Shown: positions 1 to 7,994 of the stretch, piece after piece
How the letters are laid out: each line of letters opens with the position of its first letter
Position numbering within the stretch: position 1 is the stretch's first letter
From: an uncultured Methanosarcinales archaeon
GTDB taxonomy: Archaea; Halobacteriota; Methanosarcinia; Methanotrichales; Methanotrichaceae
Length of the DNA: 64,000 nucleotides
NCBI GenBank assembly: GCA_903871465.1
Contig: CAIQHB010000056.1
Location: forward strand, 78,246-142,245
Direction: 5' to 3'
Position numbers and translations under genes: made by a program
The notes under the pieces: model-generated
What the model was told of the DNA's origin: nothing
Seen by the model: the letters and a program-made list of their open reading frames with translations, nothing else
Databases searched by the model: none

Positions 1-32
1 CTTAAAATTGACCATTTCAAGTTTATTTAGTT

Positions 33-1175
33 TCATCTATTTAGGTCCTCTGCATTTCTGGCCTTTTCCACTTTGTTCATTAAATTAGATCCATAAATTA
101 TTATTTTATCGTTCATCTCTTTGCTATATGATATTTTTGATATTTCGCTGCTAATATATTTGGCAAATTCTTCCGAAAGGTTCGAAATATTTATTTGCGT
201 ATCCATCTTCTTCTCCTCATCCTTAAATTTATAAATAATTTTTAAATCAATGCATAACTTTCTTAGTTCACTTAACATAGATGAGTTTATTTTTTTATAT
301 TGATTTCTATCTACATTTGTCAAATTGCATCTTATTATTTTATTTACATTATCATTTAGGCTGCATTGTTTGAATATTTCCGAAACGATATCCTCTGCAG
401 ATAATCCTGTGCAATCGATAGGTGGATAGTCAATGCGATATTTAGACTCATAGATATTAAGTGGCTCTATTCTGCCCGTGCTCAGATCCACCAGAAGGAT
501 CCCCTTTTTCTGGTTGGCTTCATCAAAGCTGAAGTATTCCACTGATCCGCTATACCAGGTATTATCATTGACTTTTCTACGTCCATGACTATGCCCTAGA
601 GCGATATAGTCGAAATCGCTTCTTAAGAAGCTATCGTCGAGCTCATATTCACCTACGTCATTCCGTCGCTCGCTCCACATGGATTTGACCATGCCATGCA
701 TGATGAGTACATTTCTTTTTGAATACTTAATTTTCAAGAACTCTGATTTGTATTTCTCAGCTTCCAGGCAATATGGGATACAATGGAATCTGTGATCATC
801 TATATCAAAATATTTATATTCACCTCGATGAGCCAAATTTAGATCCTTCATTCCTTCATAAATGCAGAATGGACTGGTCTTCACTAGGCTCTTTGGTGCA
901 TCATGATTTCCACTTATGATGATAACTGGAATTCCGGCGTCATTAAGCCGTTCTAGGCCTTTCTTGAAGATATACAAGGGCCTAATCCCTGGCTTTTCCC
1001 GATGAAAAACGTCTCCAGCATGAACGACTGCATCGGGCTTGAGGTCAATTATCTTTTCTATAGTAGTAAAGAAACCAGAATATATCATCTCTTCTATAAT
1101 ATTTCTTCCCTTGTCATCAACCTTATTAAGATCCTGGAAACCAAGGTGAGAATCCGACATGTGAACTATCTTCAT
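33..1175 (-). CDS. mre11: Mre11/SbcD-type DNA repair nuclease
   Basis: A 380-residue metallophosphoesterase of the Mre11/SbcD exonuclease family, which normally works with Rad50 to process DNA double-strand ends. All phosphodiesterase motifs are visible: SDSHLG (D8, H10), HAGDVFH (D55), SGNHDAP (N90, H91, D92), MHG (H160) and GHSH (H195, H197). The C-terminal third is lysine-rich and divergent, as is usual for the Rad50-contact region. The coding sequence is clearly more AT-rich than the genes to its right. In most archaea mre11 and rad50 are co-directional and often overlap. Here the only rad50-like sequence nearby is a decayed fragment on the opposite strand, so this copy may have been acquired separately or rearranged. 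The nuclease assignment is firm; a working Rad50 partner is not visible. Confidence 0.88.
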   Translation of the reverse strand: MKIVHMSDSHLGFQDLNKVDDKGRNIIEEMIYSGFFTTIEKIIDLKPDAVVHAGDVFHREKPGIRPLYIFKKGLERLNDAGIPVIIISGNHDAPKSLVKTSPFCIYEGMKDLNLAHRGEYKYFDIDDHRFHCIPYCLEAEKYKSEFLKIKYSKRNVLIMHGMVKSMWSERRNDVGEYELDDSFLRSDFDYIALGHSHGRRKVNDNTWYSGSVEYFSFDEANQKKGILLVDLSTGRIEPLNIYESKYRIDYPPIDCTGLSAEDIVSEIFKQCSLNDNVNKIIRCNLTNVDRNQYKKINSSMLSELRKLCIDLKIIYKFKDEEKKMDTQINISNLSEEFAKYISSEISKISYSKEMNDKIIIYGSNLMNKVEKARNAEDLNR

Positions 1176-1359
1176 AATAGTCCCTCGCGATCAAGAATTA
1201 GCTTTGCCAGCTTCAGAGACTGGCCAAATATGATCCACGTTCCCAAAATTTGTAAATGCAGGTTCATTGAAAGCGAATGGGAGACCACTTATATTCAAGC
1301 TTTCGTCTCAAAGATCTGATCGGCCAACAACTCATAATGGAACCGACTGCTGCATTCTG

Positions 1360-1794
1360 GATTCTAAGGCCCGCCGCAAGAAGGAACTGGATGCGTCCCT
1401 CGCCGGTGTAGAGCGGCAGTAGGAGGTTATGGAGGCGGTGAGAGGCCACATCAACGTCTTCATGGATCAGATGCTCATCCGCGTAAAGAAAGACATCGCC
1501 TAGACGGCAGGCGAGATCGACATGATCGCCGTATCCGTGCGCGTGGCCATCAGCGAGTATCTAATGCGCTTTGGGCCGGATGGGGAGAGCTACTCCTTCC
1601 TCATACTGGACGAGGTCTTCGGCAGCCAGGATCTGGAGCACCGGGAGAAGATGATTCAGATGCTCCGCAGCCTGGAAGAGCGGTTTCCTCAAGTTATCGC
1701 CATCAGCCATATCAGCGATGTGCAGGGACAGTTTGACAACACACTGCTGGTGGTGGAGGACGAGATGGGAAATAGCCGGGTGGAAGCCTTTTAG
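1360..1794 (+). pseudogene. Decayed C-terminal remnant of Rad50/SbcC ATPase
   Basis: One open frame runs from about 1360 to the stop at 1792-1794 except for two in-frame TAG codons at 1420 and 1501. The last 90 codons carry the Rad50 Walker B/D-loop region (LILDEVFGSQDLEHREKM) and the switch histidine (AISHISD). The earlier part looks like the returning coiled coil (KKELDASLAGVERQ). The ABC signature LSGGE expected just before IAVSVRVAISEYL is missing; TAGEIDM stands there instead, which suggests an internal deletion. There is no Walker A or zinc hook. It is a pseudogene, convergent with the reductase gene on the right, whose stop codon it overlaps. Confidence 0.75.
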
Positions 1795-2963
1795 CCCAGA
1801 GCATAGCGCAGCAACCCTGCCAGCTTTATGGCATCCCAGTCCAGGTGGCGAAGCATTTTTACCATGAGACGGCTGGGCCGGTCGATATCCCCGTGCTCCT
1901 CAATCGCTCTTATGAGCCGGGGTTTTCCTGCCAGATAGCCGATAACCCCGTCCAGCTCGGCAGCACTCATTTTATTCAGCATGCGGTTGACTCTCATGCC
2001 GATATCCAGCTCCCTGCCCAGTTTGGCCCTCCAGAGCCTGTCGTACTCTCCGAGGCGCTCGGCGGAGCCATCGCCCTCAGAGGCAGCAGCCGCCGCCACG
2101 CCCCCTGCGATCTTGGCCGCGACAAGACCCGGATAGATGCCGCCTCCCGAGGTGGGCTTGACCTGGCCTGCAGCATCGCCCACTGCCAGCAGTCCTTCTA
2201 CAGCCGTCGCTGCAGGCGAGCCTAGCGGCAGACCGCCCACGTTCATGGTCGTTGCTGATCCACGGACTCTTTTTCTAATCTTCTCCGTCTTCAAGAAAGC
2301 CCGCAGGTGCTCGCATCCCCGCTCGCGCGTACATAGGCCGATGCGGGCTGTCTCCTCGTTTGTCGGAATGACCCAGGCGAAGAGCCCTGGTGCCTGTCCC
2401 AGGTGCAGCTCCACCGATTCAGGATCCTCCACGGCAAAAGGGACCTCCACCTGCGCTCCGGAGAGGATAATCTCTGGAGGCAGAATGCCCGCCTGGCGGG
2501 CCAGTCTTCCCCTGACTCCCTCCGCCGATATCACAATCTTGGCCTTGATCTCCTCACCGCCAGCAAGGATCAGAGTGCATTTGCCATCTTCTGACCTTAT
2601 CTTGCGGACAAATGAGCGGAGTCGAAGTTCTGCGCCCTCCCGCAAAGCATCCAGGGCCACCGCTCTGTCGAAGAGTCTCCTGTCCACGACATAGGCTTTG
2701 CAGGATCGGGCCTTGAAATGGAGGCGAGAGCCGCCCGGAGAAAAGATCGCGGCACCGAACATGCCTCGCAGGATGAAAGAGCCTCCTGCCAGCTCCGACT
2801 CGGCCAAGGCACCTGCACCCAGGAGGCCGGCACACTCCACCGGCCAACCAACCGCCGCATGCTCCTCCAGCAAAACAGTTCGCGCACCGGCAATGGCCGC
2901 ATACTTGGCGGCCATGGAGCCTGCCGGGCCCGCGCCGATAACGGCCACATCGTAACGATCCAT
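1791..2963 (-). CDS. Geranylgeranyl reductase family FAD protein
   Basis: A 390-residue flavoprotein of the archaeal geranylgeranyl reductase family, which saturates isoprenoid chains of membrane lipids or related polyprenyls. The N-terminus has the dinucleotide-binding motif VIGAGPAGS (residues 8-16), followed by LLEEHAAVGWPVECAG, where the PVxCxG segment is typical of the family. A second FAD motif, GDAAGQVKPTSGGG, lies near residue 270. Length fits single-domain members. The gene is GC-rich and stands alone. It may be digeranylgeranylglycerophospholipid reductase or a paralogue acting on another prenyl substrate; sequence alone does not decide. Confidence 0.85.
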   Translation of the reverse strand: MDRYDVAVIGAGPAGSMAAKYAAIAGARTVLLEEHAAVGWPVECAGLLGAGALAESELAGGSFILRGMFGAAIFSPGGSRLHFKARSCKAYVVDRRLFDRAVALDALREGAELRLRSFVRKIRSEDGKCTLILAGGEEIKAKIVISAEGVRGRLARQAGILPPEIILSGAQVEVPFAVEDPESVELHLGQAPGLFAWVIPTNEETARIGLCTRERGCEHLRAFLKTEKIRKRVRGSATTMNVGGLPLGSPAATAVEGLLAVGDAAGQVKPTSGGGIYPGLVAAKIAGGVAAAAASEGDGSAERLGEYDRLWRAKLGRELDIGMRVNRMLNKMSAAELDGVIGYLAGKPRLIRAIEEHGDIDRPSRLMVKMLRHLDWDAIKLAGLLRYALG

Positions 2964-3065
2964 ATTCTAAAGTTGAGATGGATGACGATATTGTTAACTT
3001 TTTCTCAGCCCTGGATCTCCGCCCGGGTCAGATCCATCCATTTGGATCGCAAGGTCGAAAGGAAT

Positions 3066-3431
3066 TTACTGGAAACATCTCTCCAGGTATGCCGCCAGAT
3101 CCTCTAAGGTCTCGATCTTCTCATCGATGGGCATGCCTTCGGAAATGCGCTCGTATACCACTTCCCAGGTGCTGTATCTCCGCAGCCGCATAACCAGCTC
3201 GCCTGCAGTCGTTGTCGCCAGATCGGTCTCGAAACGCATCCAACGGTCGCTTTTCCGCCCCACCTCGAAGTTCGTGCAGGCTCCACATGTGCCGCCGTAA
3301 AATTCGCCGTCCACAACATCCATGTAAAGCCTTATCCAGGAGATGCACTTAGAGTAGCGGTAAACTCCCTCTGTGATGCAATCGGGGCCGTCCCATCCTG
3401 CCAATGGTGGCATCATTTCAAGATTCGTCAT
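3066..3431 (-). CDS. Hypothetical protein, possibly co-transcribed with a small upstream ORF
   Basis: A 121-residue protein that I do not recognise. It has no signal peptide or membrane segment. It contains four cysteines in the N-terminal half (around residues 18, 29, 49 and 52; the last two in GGTCGACTNF), which could hold a metal or a disulfide. The C-terminal half is acidic and helical (IDEKIETLEDLAAYLERCF). The start ATG lies six bases after the stop of the 56-codon ORF at 3438-3608, so the two probably form a small operon. Codon use resembles the neighbouring GC-rich genes. Confidence 0.6.
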   Translation of the reverse strand: MTNLEMMPPLAGWDGPDCITEGVYRYSKCISWIRLYMDVVDGEFYGGTCGACTNFEVGRKSDRWMRFETDLATTTAGELVMRLRRYSTWEVVYERISEGMPIDEKIETLEDLAAYLERCFQ

Positions 3432-3437
3432 GATTAC

Positions 3438-3608
3438 TCAGAGATTAACAAGATGTTCTATGAAATCATCCGCATTCTTGAAGTGCATTCCAAGATCCGC
3501 CATATGCTCGGCCTCGCCCTTCCGAATATTGGAGACGATTCGCCTATCGTTTTCAATAGTTTTTTCTCTTGTAGCGGGCTTCTGGATGATTTTTGTCTCC
3601 GTTTTCAC
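3438..3608 (-). CDS. Small hypothetical protein (56 aa)
   Basis: A GTG-initiated reading frame of 56 codons with a GGGAG ribosome-binding sequence just upstream. The product is charged and helical, with segments such as DRRIVSNIRKGEAEHMADLG and KNADDFIEHLVNL, and looks like real protein rather than a random frame. An in-frame TAA lies shortly upstream, so the ORF cannot be much longer. It ends six bases before the ATG of the next gene on the same strand. No family is recognised. The call rests on composition, the ribosome-binding sequence and the operon-like spacing only. Confidence 0.45.
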   Translation of the reverse strand: MKTETKIIQKPATREKTIENDRRIVSNIRKGEAEHMADLGMHFKNADDFIEHLVNL

Positions 3609-4053
3609 ATCTCCCGAAAAAAATAAGCTCTCAATGGATTAAACGCTTTCCCTGACTCTTGCTGCATTCGGTCTGTATCACTTCCCCTCAACAATCGCGA
3701 TCTCCTCTTCAGACTTGAAATTGGGGAAAAAAACCACATATTTGCTTCAGAGTAAATAGTCGTCTCCGTTCGTTCGTCCTCCGTGCGCTCTGCGACTCTG
3801 CGGTTTTATTCGTAACCACCAGGAATTATTGAGCATGGACTGACCAGGAGCGACCATGTGATCCTGACGGACAACATCTTTCGGCATGGTATTAATCGAT
3901 AGAAGGGACCGTGAATCCGGACAAATAGCCGTTGAGCAATTTGTGCAAAAGCATTAGTAGAATCCGCACCTATTATTGTTCATGCCCGATGTCGTGCATC
4001 TAACGGAAGAGAGAGCAGAACGGAAGGAAGAAGGCGCGTCTGGTGAGGATTCG
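3609..4053. other. Intergenic stretch upstream of ku
   Basis: No convincing gene. Around 3770-3805 lies CTCCGTGCGCTCTGCGACTC, a single arm of the CTNTGTG-type repeat also seen at 18.64 kb and 31.31 kb. The remainder has low coding potential on both strands. Confidence 0.5.
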
Positions 4054-4830
4054 ATGCCATCCGTTCCTCCCAGAACTATCTGGTCCGGCAACCTGCGCAT
4101 CGGTCTCGTGAACATCCCTGTGAAGGCATTGTCCATGATCAGAAATACGCGAATCAGCTTTCGCATGATTCACCGGAGCTGCAAGACGCCCATCTCCTTC
4201 AAGCGCATCTGCCAGGAGGGAGATGAAGTCCCCCTCGCGGATACCGTTTACGGCTATCCTCTGGGCAAGGGCAAGTACGTAATCCTGGAAAAAAAAGAGA
4301 TCGAGGGCATGTTGCCCGAATCGAAGAACACAATAGCCCTTGATCGCTTTGTGAACTTCTTTGAAGTCGATCCCCATTACTTCGAGAAGACCTATCTCTT
4401 GCTGCCGGATAGATCAGAGGACGCATATTCCCTTCTAAGAAGCGTAATGGAGAAGACGGGAAAAGCCGGCATCGGCAAGATCACCATGCACTCGCGCGAG
4501 AGCCCTGTCATGGTCCACTACTACCGTCGGGCAATCGTCGCCACCATCATGAAGTATCCTGATGAGGTCCTGGATTCGGAAGGCTATGCAGTTCTAAAAG
4601 AGCTTCCTGTGCCATTGGAAAAGGAGCTGCAACTGGCCATGGAGATCGTGAAAGATCTGAGCGGAGACCTTGATTTTGATGCCTACAAGGACGAATACCG
4701 CGAGAGAATCGAGGTTCTGGTCAGGTCCAAGATGGAAGGAGTGGTTGCAGTCCCGGATACGAAAAAGGCCAAGCCCGCCGCCAAGAGCCTCATGGAGGCC
4801 CTGCGGATGACGGCGGAGTCATTGAAATAG
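4054..4830 (+). CDS. ku: Ku protein (prokaryotic NHEJ)
   Basis: A 258-residue Ku homologue of bacterial type, forming the DNA-end-binding homodimer of non-homologous end joining. The ATG at 4054 is preferred over an upstream in-frame ATG at 3976: it has GGTGAGG seven bases upstream, and the family N-terminus (RTIWSGNLRIGLVNIPV) begins right after it. Other Ku features are FRMIHRSCKTPISFKRICQE, LPDRSEDAYSLLRSVM and the core near YRRAIVATIMKYPDEVLDSE. The C-terminal tail is short and lysine/alanine-rich. The next gene, 30 bases downstream, is a LigD-type ligase, so the pair reads as an end-joining operon. Confidence 0.93.
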   Translation: MPSVPPRTIWSGNLRIGLVNIPVKALSMIRNTRISFRMIHRSCKTPISFKRICQEGDEVPLADTVYGYPLGKGKYVILEKKEIEGMLPESKNTIALDRFVNFFEVDPHYFEKTYLLLPDRSEDAYSLLRSVMEKTGKAGIGKITMHSRESPVMVHYYRRAIVATIMKYPDEVLDSEGYAVLKELPVPLEKELQLAMEIVKDLSGDLDFDAYKDEYRERIEVLVRSKMEGVVAVPDTKKAKPAAKSLMEALRMTAESLK

Positions 4831-4860
4831 TCCCATAATTGCGGCAATTTGGAAAGGTCA

Positions 4861-5805
4861 ATGGAAATGGATCCCGTAAAGCCCATGCTGGCAGTCTCCG
4901 GTCAGCCTTTCAATAGAGCCGGCTGGATCTTCGAGCCCAAGATCGACGGAACGCGCTGCATTACAGCAGTCGCAAAGGATGTCCGGCTGCAGAACCGCAG
5001 GCTGGTGGATATCACCTACCGCTATCCTGAGGTGGCCGGTGCCCTGGCCCACGCTGCCCGTGAATGCGTTCTGGATGGAGAGATCACTGTCTTTGTGAAA
5101 GGACGGCCAAGCTTTCGAGCTCTAGCCGGGCGCGACCACCAGGTAGAGAGAATGAAGATCGAGTACCTCTCCCGTGCAATGCCGGTAAGCTACGTTGTCT
5201 TTGATATCCTGTACGCCAATGGAGAAAACGTTATGGACTGGCCTCTTCGCGAAAGAAAGGCGATTTTGCATGAAGTGCTTCAGGAGAGCGAGATCGTAAG
5301 CATTGTGGATTCATTTCCTGAAAAGGGCGAGGATTACTTTCAGGCGGCTCTTAAGATGGGCATAGAAGGAGTCGTTGCCAAGCGACTGGACTCCCGGTAT
5401 TTGCCGGGCATCAGAAGCCCGGACTGGATAAAGATGAAGAAAAGCCTCACGATTGACCTGGTCGTGGGAGGCTACATCCCTGGAAATGGAGATCGCGAGC
5501 AGTACTTCGGCGGCTTGCTTATGGGAGCATACGACCACGGTCAACTGGTCTATGTAGGACGGGTAGGATCCGGCTTTGCTCTGGAGGAGTTGCAGGAGAT
5601 CACAAGTCACTTTTTGCCCAGAATCCAGTCTCCTTTCTCCAATCCGCCACCAACGACGGATGTAAAATGGGTCGAGCCGAATCTGGTGGTGCAGGTAACC
5701 GCCCTGGAGGTCACACATGACGGCCACCTCAGAGCGCCGGTATTCTTGCGCACCAGGGACGACAAAGACCCGCAAGAATGTACAATAGACCAGATCTGGA
5801 CATAA
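4861..5805 (+). CDS. ATP-dependent DNA ligase, LigD ligase-domain type
   Basis: A 314-residue ATP-dependent DNA ligase resembling the stand-alone ligase domain of bacterial LigD. Motif I is EPKIDGTR with the adenylated lysine at residue 27. Other nucleotidyltransferase motifs are DGEITVF, EGVVAKR and DWIKMKK, followed by an OB-fold ending in LRAPVFLRTRDDKDP. The ATG at 4861 follows GGAAAGG at 4851-4857, and a TTG at 4849 is less likely. It seals ends held by the adjacent Ku. The polymerase/primase and phosphoesterase domains of bacterial LigD are not encoded in the window. Methanocella is known to split these activities into separate genes, which may be true here as well. Confidence 0.9.
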   Translation: MEMDPVKPMLAVSGQPFNRAGWIFEPKIDGTRCITAVAKDVRLQNRRLVDITYRYPEVAGALAHAARECVLDGEITVFVKGRPSFRALAGRDHQVERMKIEYLSRAMPVSYVVFDILYANGENVMDWPLRERKAILHEVLQESEIVSIVDSFPEKGEDYFQAALKMGIEGVVAKRLDSRYLPGIRSPDWIKMKKSLTIDLVVGGYIPGNGDREQYFGGLLMGAYDHGQLVYVGRVGSGFALEELQEITSHFLPRIQSPFSNPPPTTDVKWVEPNLVVQVTALEVTHDGHLRAPVFLRTRDDKDPQECTIDQIWT

Positions 5806-5843
5806 TCGTCTATATGATTACTGAAAGTTAATAAGGGGTTATC

Positions 5844-6134
5844 ATGAGATCAATGACGAAGTATCTGACAGTAATCGTAATGGCATGCGCTATGACGGCG
5901 ATATTGAGTACAATCACAGCGTCAGCCGAAAGCGATGACATCTTTAGCCTGAAGAATCTCGTCACATCCTTTGAAGACAGCCTAATAAATTCCTCAGACC
6001 TGGCATTCTTCCTTGCCACTCACAACTATGACGCAGTCCCGAGGGGCGATCATGTGGATCTGTTCCTGAACGGAAGAGTTTACAAGCTCGTTCCCAACGG
6101 CGACGCTCCTGGTCTATGCAATATCGAGAATTGA
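5844..6134 (+). CDS. Small secreted hypothetical protein
   Basis: A 96-residue protein with a clear signal peptide: charged N-terminus, hydrophobic stretch through about residue 24, and a likely cleavage after ASA. The mature part of about 67 residues is acidic and ends NGRVYKLVPNGDAPGLCNIEN. A strong AAGGGG sequence at 5833-5838 precedes the ATG. It follows the ligase gene by 38 bases but may be an independent unit. No family recognised. Confidence 0.65.
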   Translation: MRSMTKYLTVIVMACAMTAILSTITASAESDDIFSLKNLVTSFEDSLINSSDLAFFLATHNYDAVPRGDHVDLFLNGRVYKLVPNGDAPGLCNIEN

Positions 6135-6384
6135 AGCCAGTTTTTATCTCGATTTCTGCCTGATATTTTGTCAAAGTTCTCGAATAGAAGAAAAATTAGA
6201 GGATCTCGACCCATTTCTGCGGTTCATGCTTTTTCGGGATTATAAAATTAACCCGGGATCTACACGTTCCAGCCGGCCGCTGATTAATAAGCTTCCGGAT
6301 CGGAAAGGATGATCGGCAAAGAATTCTTTCCGTTCCCTGCCCGAGTTCTTATTCCAAAAATGACTGAGGGCTGGTGCCTACAAT

Positions 6385-6792
6385 CTATGCCATCACCTGC
6401 TCCTTCAGAATGTATCGGATCAGGTCTTCTGAGAGTTTGGTCTCTCTCTGTAATCGCTTCACAGTCTCCTCGATGCTGTTACCTTCAGACATGAGGCTTG
6501 ATATGCGGTTCACAATCTTTTCGCCAATGGAATAGTACTCATCAATGTCCTTGCGGTGGCCCCAGACATCTCCTCTCAGGAGCTGTACACCTTGAATTTC
6601 AAGGAATTGTTGGGCCGCCTTCGACATGGTCTCATGATACGAGGGCGGGATCTGCACGGCCCGCAGACGAGGACATGATTGTACCAGGTTCATCACATCC
6701 ATATTGGAGGCTCTGAATGCCAGATGAACTAGCTGCTCATTCCGATTTAGATCAGTAATTTCTTTCTTGGAACTAACTACCCTCAGCTTCAT
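6385..6792 (-). CDS. DUF1699 family protein
   Basis: A 135-residue protein matching the DUF1699 pattern known from Methanosarcinales. It begins MKLRVVSSKKEI, then has VHLAFRASNMDVMNLVQSCP, a central GDVWGHRKDIDEYYSI segment, and a helical C-terminus (ETKLSEDLIRYILKEQ) that resembles a small DNA-binding helix pair. The ATG at 6792 is chosen because family members start MKLR; an upstream TTG at 6804 overlaps the ribosome-binding sequence. An AT-rich TATA-like element (CTATAAATATTTT, minus strand) lies about 30 bases upstream. The family's function is unknown; a regulatory role is only a guess. Confidence 0.85.
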   Translation of the reverse strand: MKLRVVSSKKEITDLNRNEQLVHLAFRASNMDVMNLVQSCPRLRAVQIPPSYHETMSKAAQQFLEIQGVQLLRGDVWGHRKDIDEYYSIGEKIVNRISSLMSEGNSIEETVKRLQRETKLSEDLIRYILKEQVMA

Positions 6793-7013
6793 GACACTTA
6801 CCAATGCTCTTAAAATATTTATAGATAATGGTAATCATAGTACTCCTTATTTAGATATACTGAGATTAGAAACTGATTCAATGAAATATTTATGTATCGG
6901 AGCTAACTGGTAGAAATATTGTCCAAATTATGTTAAAGAGTTCAAAATGTTTTTATGATACATGAAATTTTATATTTATAAAGCTACCCTTTGCTTGGTT
7001 AGCGTTAGTACAG

Positions 7014-7994
7014 TCAAATACGGTTCTTCTTCAAGAAGGATCTTACAGCATCAGCGCAGTTTGCCAGGATTTTGCCGGCCATATCCTGGCTTGGCCAGGA
7101 ACCAAGGCCGCAATCTGGACCTGTCGCACGAAGCCGTCCACCGAATTGGGTATAGGCTTTCTCCAGACGTTTCTCCATAACCAGGGGAGACTCCATGTTG
7201 AGGACCTCTCTCTCCAGCCGAATCATGTCATCCCAGAGATTGATGCCATATTGCTCATTTAGGCCAGCGGACATGGAGAGAATATCAGTGCGGGCGATGC
7301 CTGCCCGAATGTAAGTGTCCGTTTCATCCAGAACCTTCTTGTCGATCAATTTCAAGTAGTCCGGATGCGCCGCAGACTCGACACCCAGGATGTTGATACC
7401 GGGAACGCGGGCACAGCACTCGGCATAAAGGGGCGAATGCAAATGCACCTCGCAGTCCATATCCAGGCAGGGAGAGCTCGCAATCTCCAGGGCCCGGCAA
7501 ATCTCATCTTCAGAGAATACTATGTTGGAGCTCATGCCAAGGCTCGGCTCATCAATTGAAGCCACAACCATTCTTCCTTCGCCCTTAGCCTCGGCGAGGA
7601 ACCTGGCTACGCTCTCCGCCAGAGTGTAAAGAATATCGGTATAATTCGTGGCCCCAAAGGCGGATATGTAAAGTTCGATGGGTCCACTGACACAGACGCG
7701 CACACTTTGGCCCGGAGGCACCGCCTCTAGCTCCATGATCTTAGCGTGCTCTCTCTTTATCAGGTAAGGGCTTTCCGTAAGCTCCGGGTCTTCGAGGAGG
7801 TCCATGAACATGCGAATCATGTTCCGGAACTGAGGATAGGTGGGGACCTCTACGCCTGCATTTCGCTTTTGAGCCAGAACATCCCGCACCAGTTGTAGAT
7901 ACTGATCGCGAGATAAACTCCCCAGCCGGACGCCTTTCGGCAAGGGATAGCTTCCGATGTCATCGAAGAAAATGCCTTTCAATTGACTTGACAA
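7014..7994 (-). CDS. Core-MetE type methionine synthase
   Basis: A 326-residue member of the cobalamin-independent methionine synthase C-terminal family (archaeal core-MetE). It lacks the N-terminal folate-binding half of bacterial MetE. The N-terminal IGSYPLP segment, zinc-site candidates in CEVHLHSPLYAECC and the C-terminal GPDCGLGSWPS cysteine motif are visible. Core-MetE enzymes in methanogens are thought to take the methyl group from a corrinoid protein instead of a folate. The start is a TTG directly after the thrC stop, with GGAGG inside the end of thrC, so translation is coupled. Pairing with threonine synthase fits a shared homoserine/homocysteine branch. Confidence 0.8.
   Translation of the reverse strand: MSSQLKGIFFDDIGSYPLPKGVRLGSLSRDQYLQLVRDVLAQKRNAGVEVPTYPQFRNMIRMFMDLLEDPELTESPYLIKREHAKIMELEAVPPGQSVRVCVSGPIELYISAFGATNYTDILYTLAESVARFLAEAKGEGRMVVASIDEPSLGMSSNIVFSEDEICRALEIASSPCLDMDCEVHLHSPLYAECCARVPGINILGVESAAHPDYLKLIDKKVLDETDTYIRAGIARTDILSMSAGLNEQYGINLWDDMIRLEREVLNMESPLVMEKRLEKAYTQFGGRLRATGPDCGLGSWPSQDMAGKILANCADAVRSFLKKNRI

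Noticed and set aside
1420-1503. Possible pyrrolysine (amber) read-through in the rad50 remnant
   Set aside because: The remnant lacks the ABC signature and Walker A, so it is non-functional anyway; no pyrrolysine machinery is visible.
3373-3642. 89-codon forward frame overlapping two minus-strand ORFs
   Set aside because: It is antisense to the better supported small operon at 3066-3608 and has no family resemblance.
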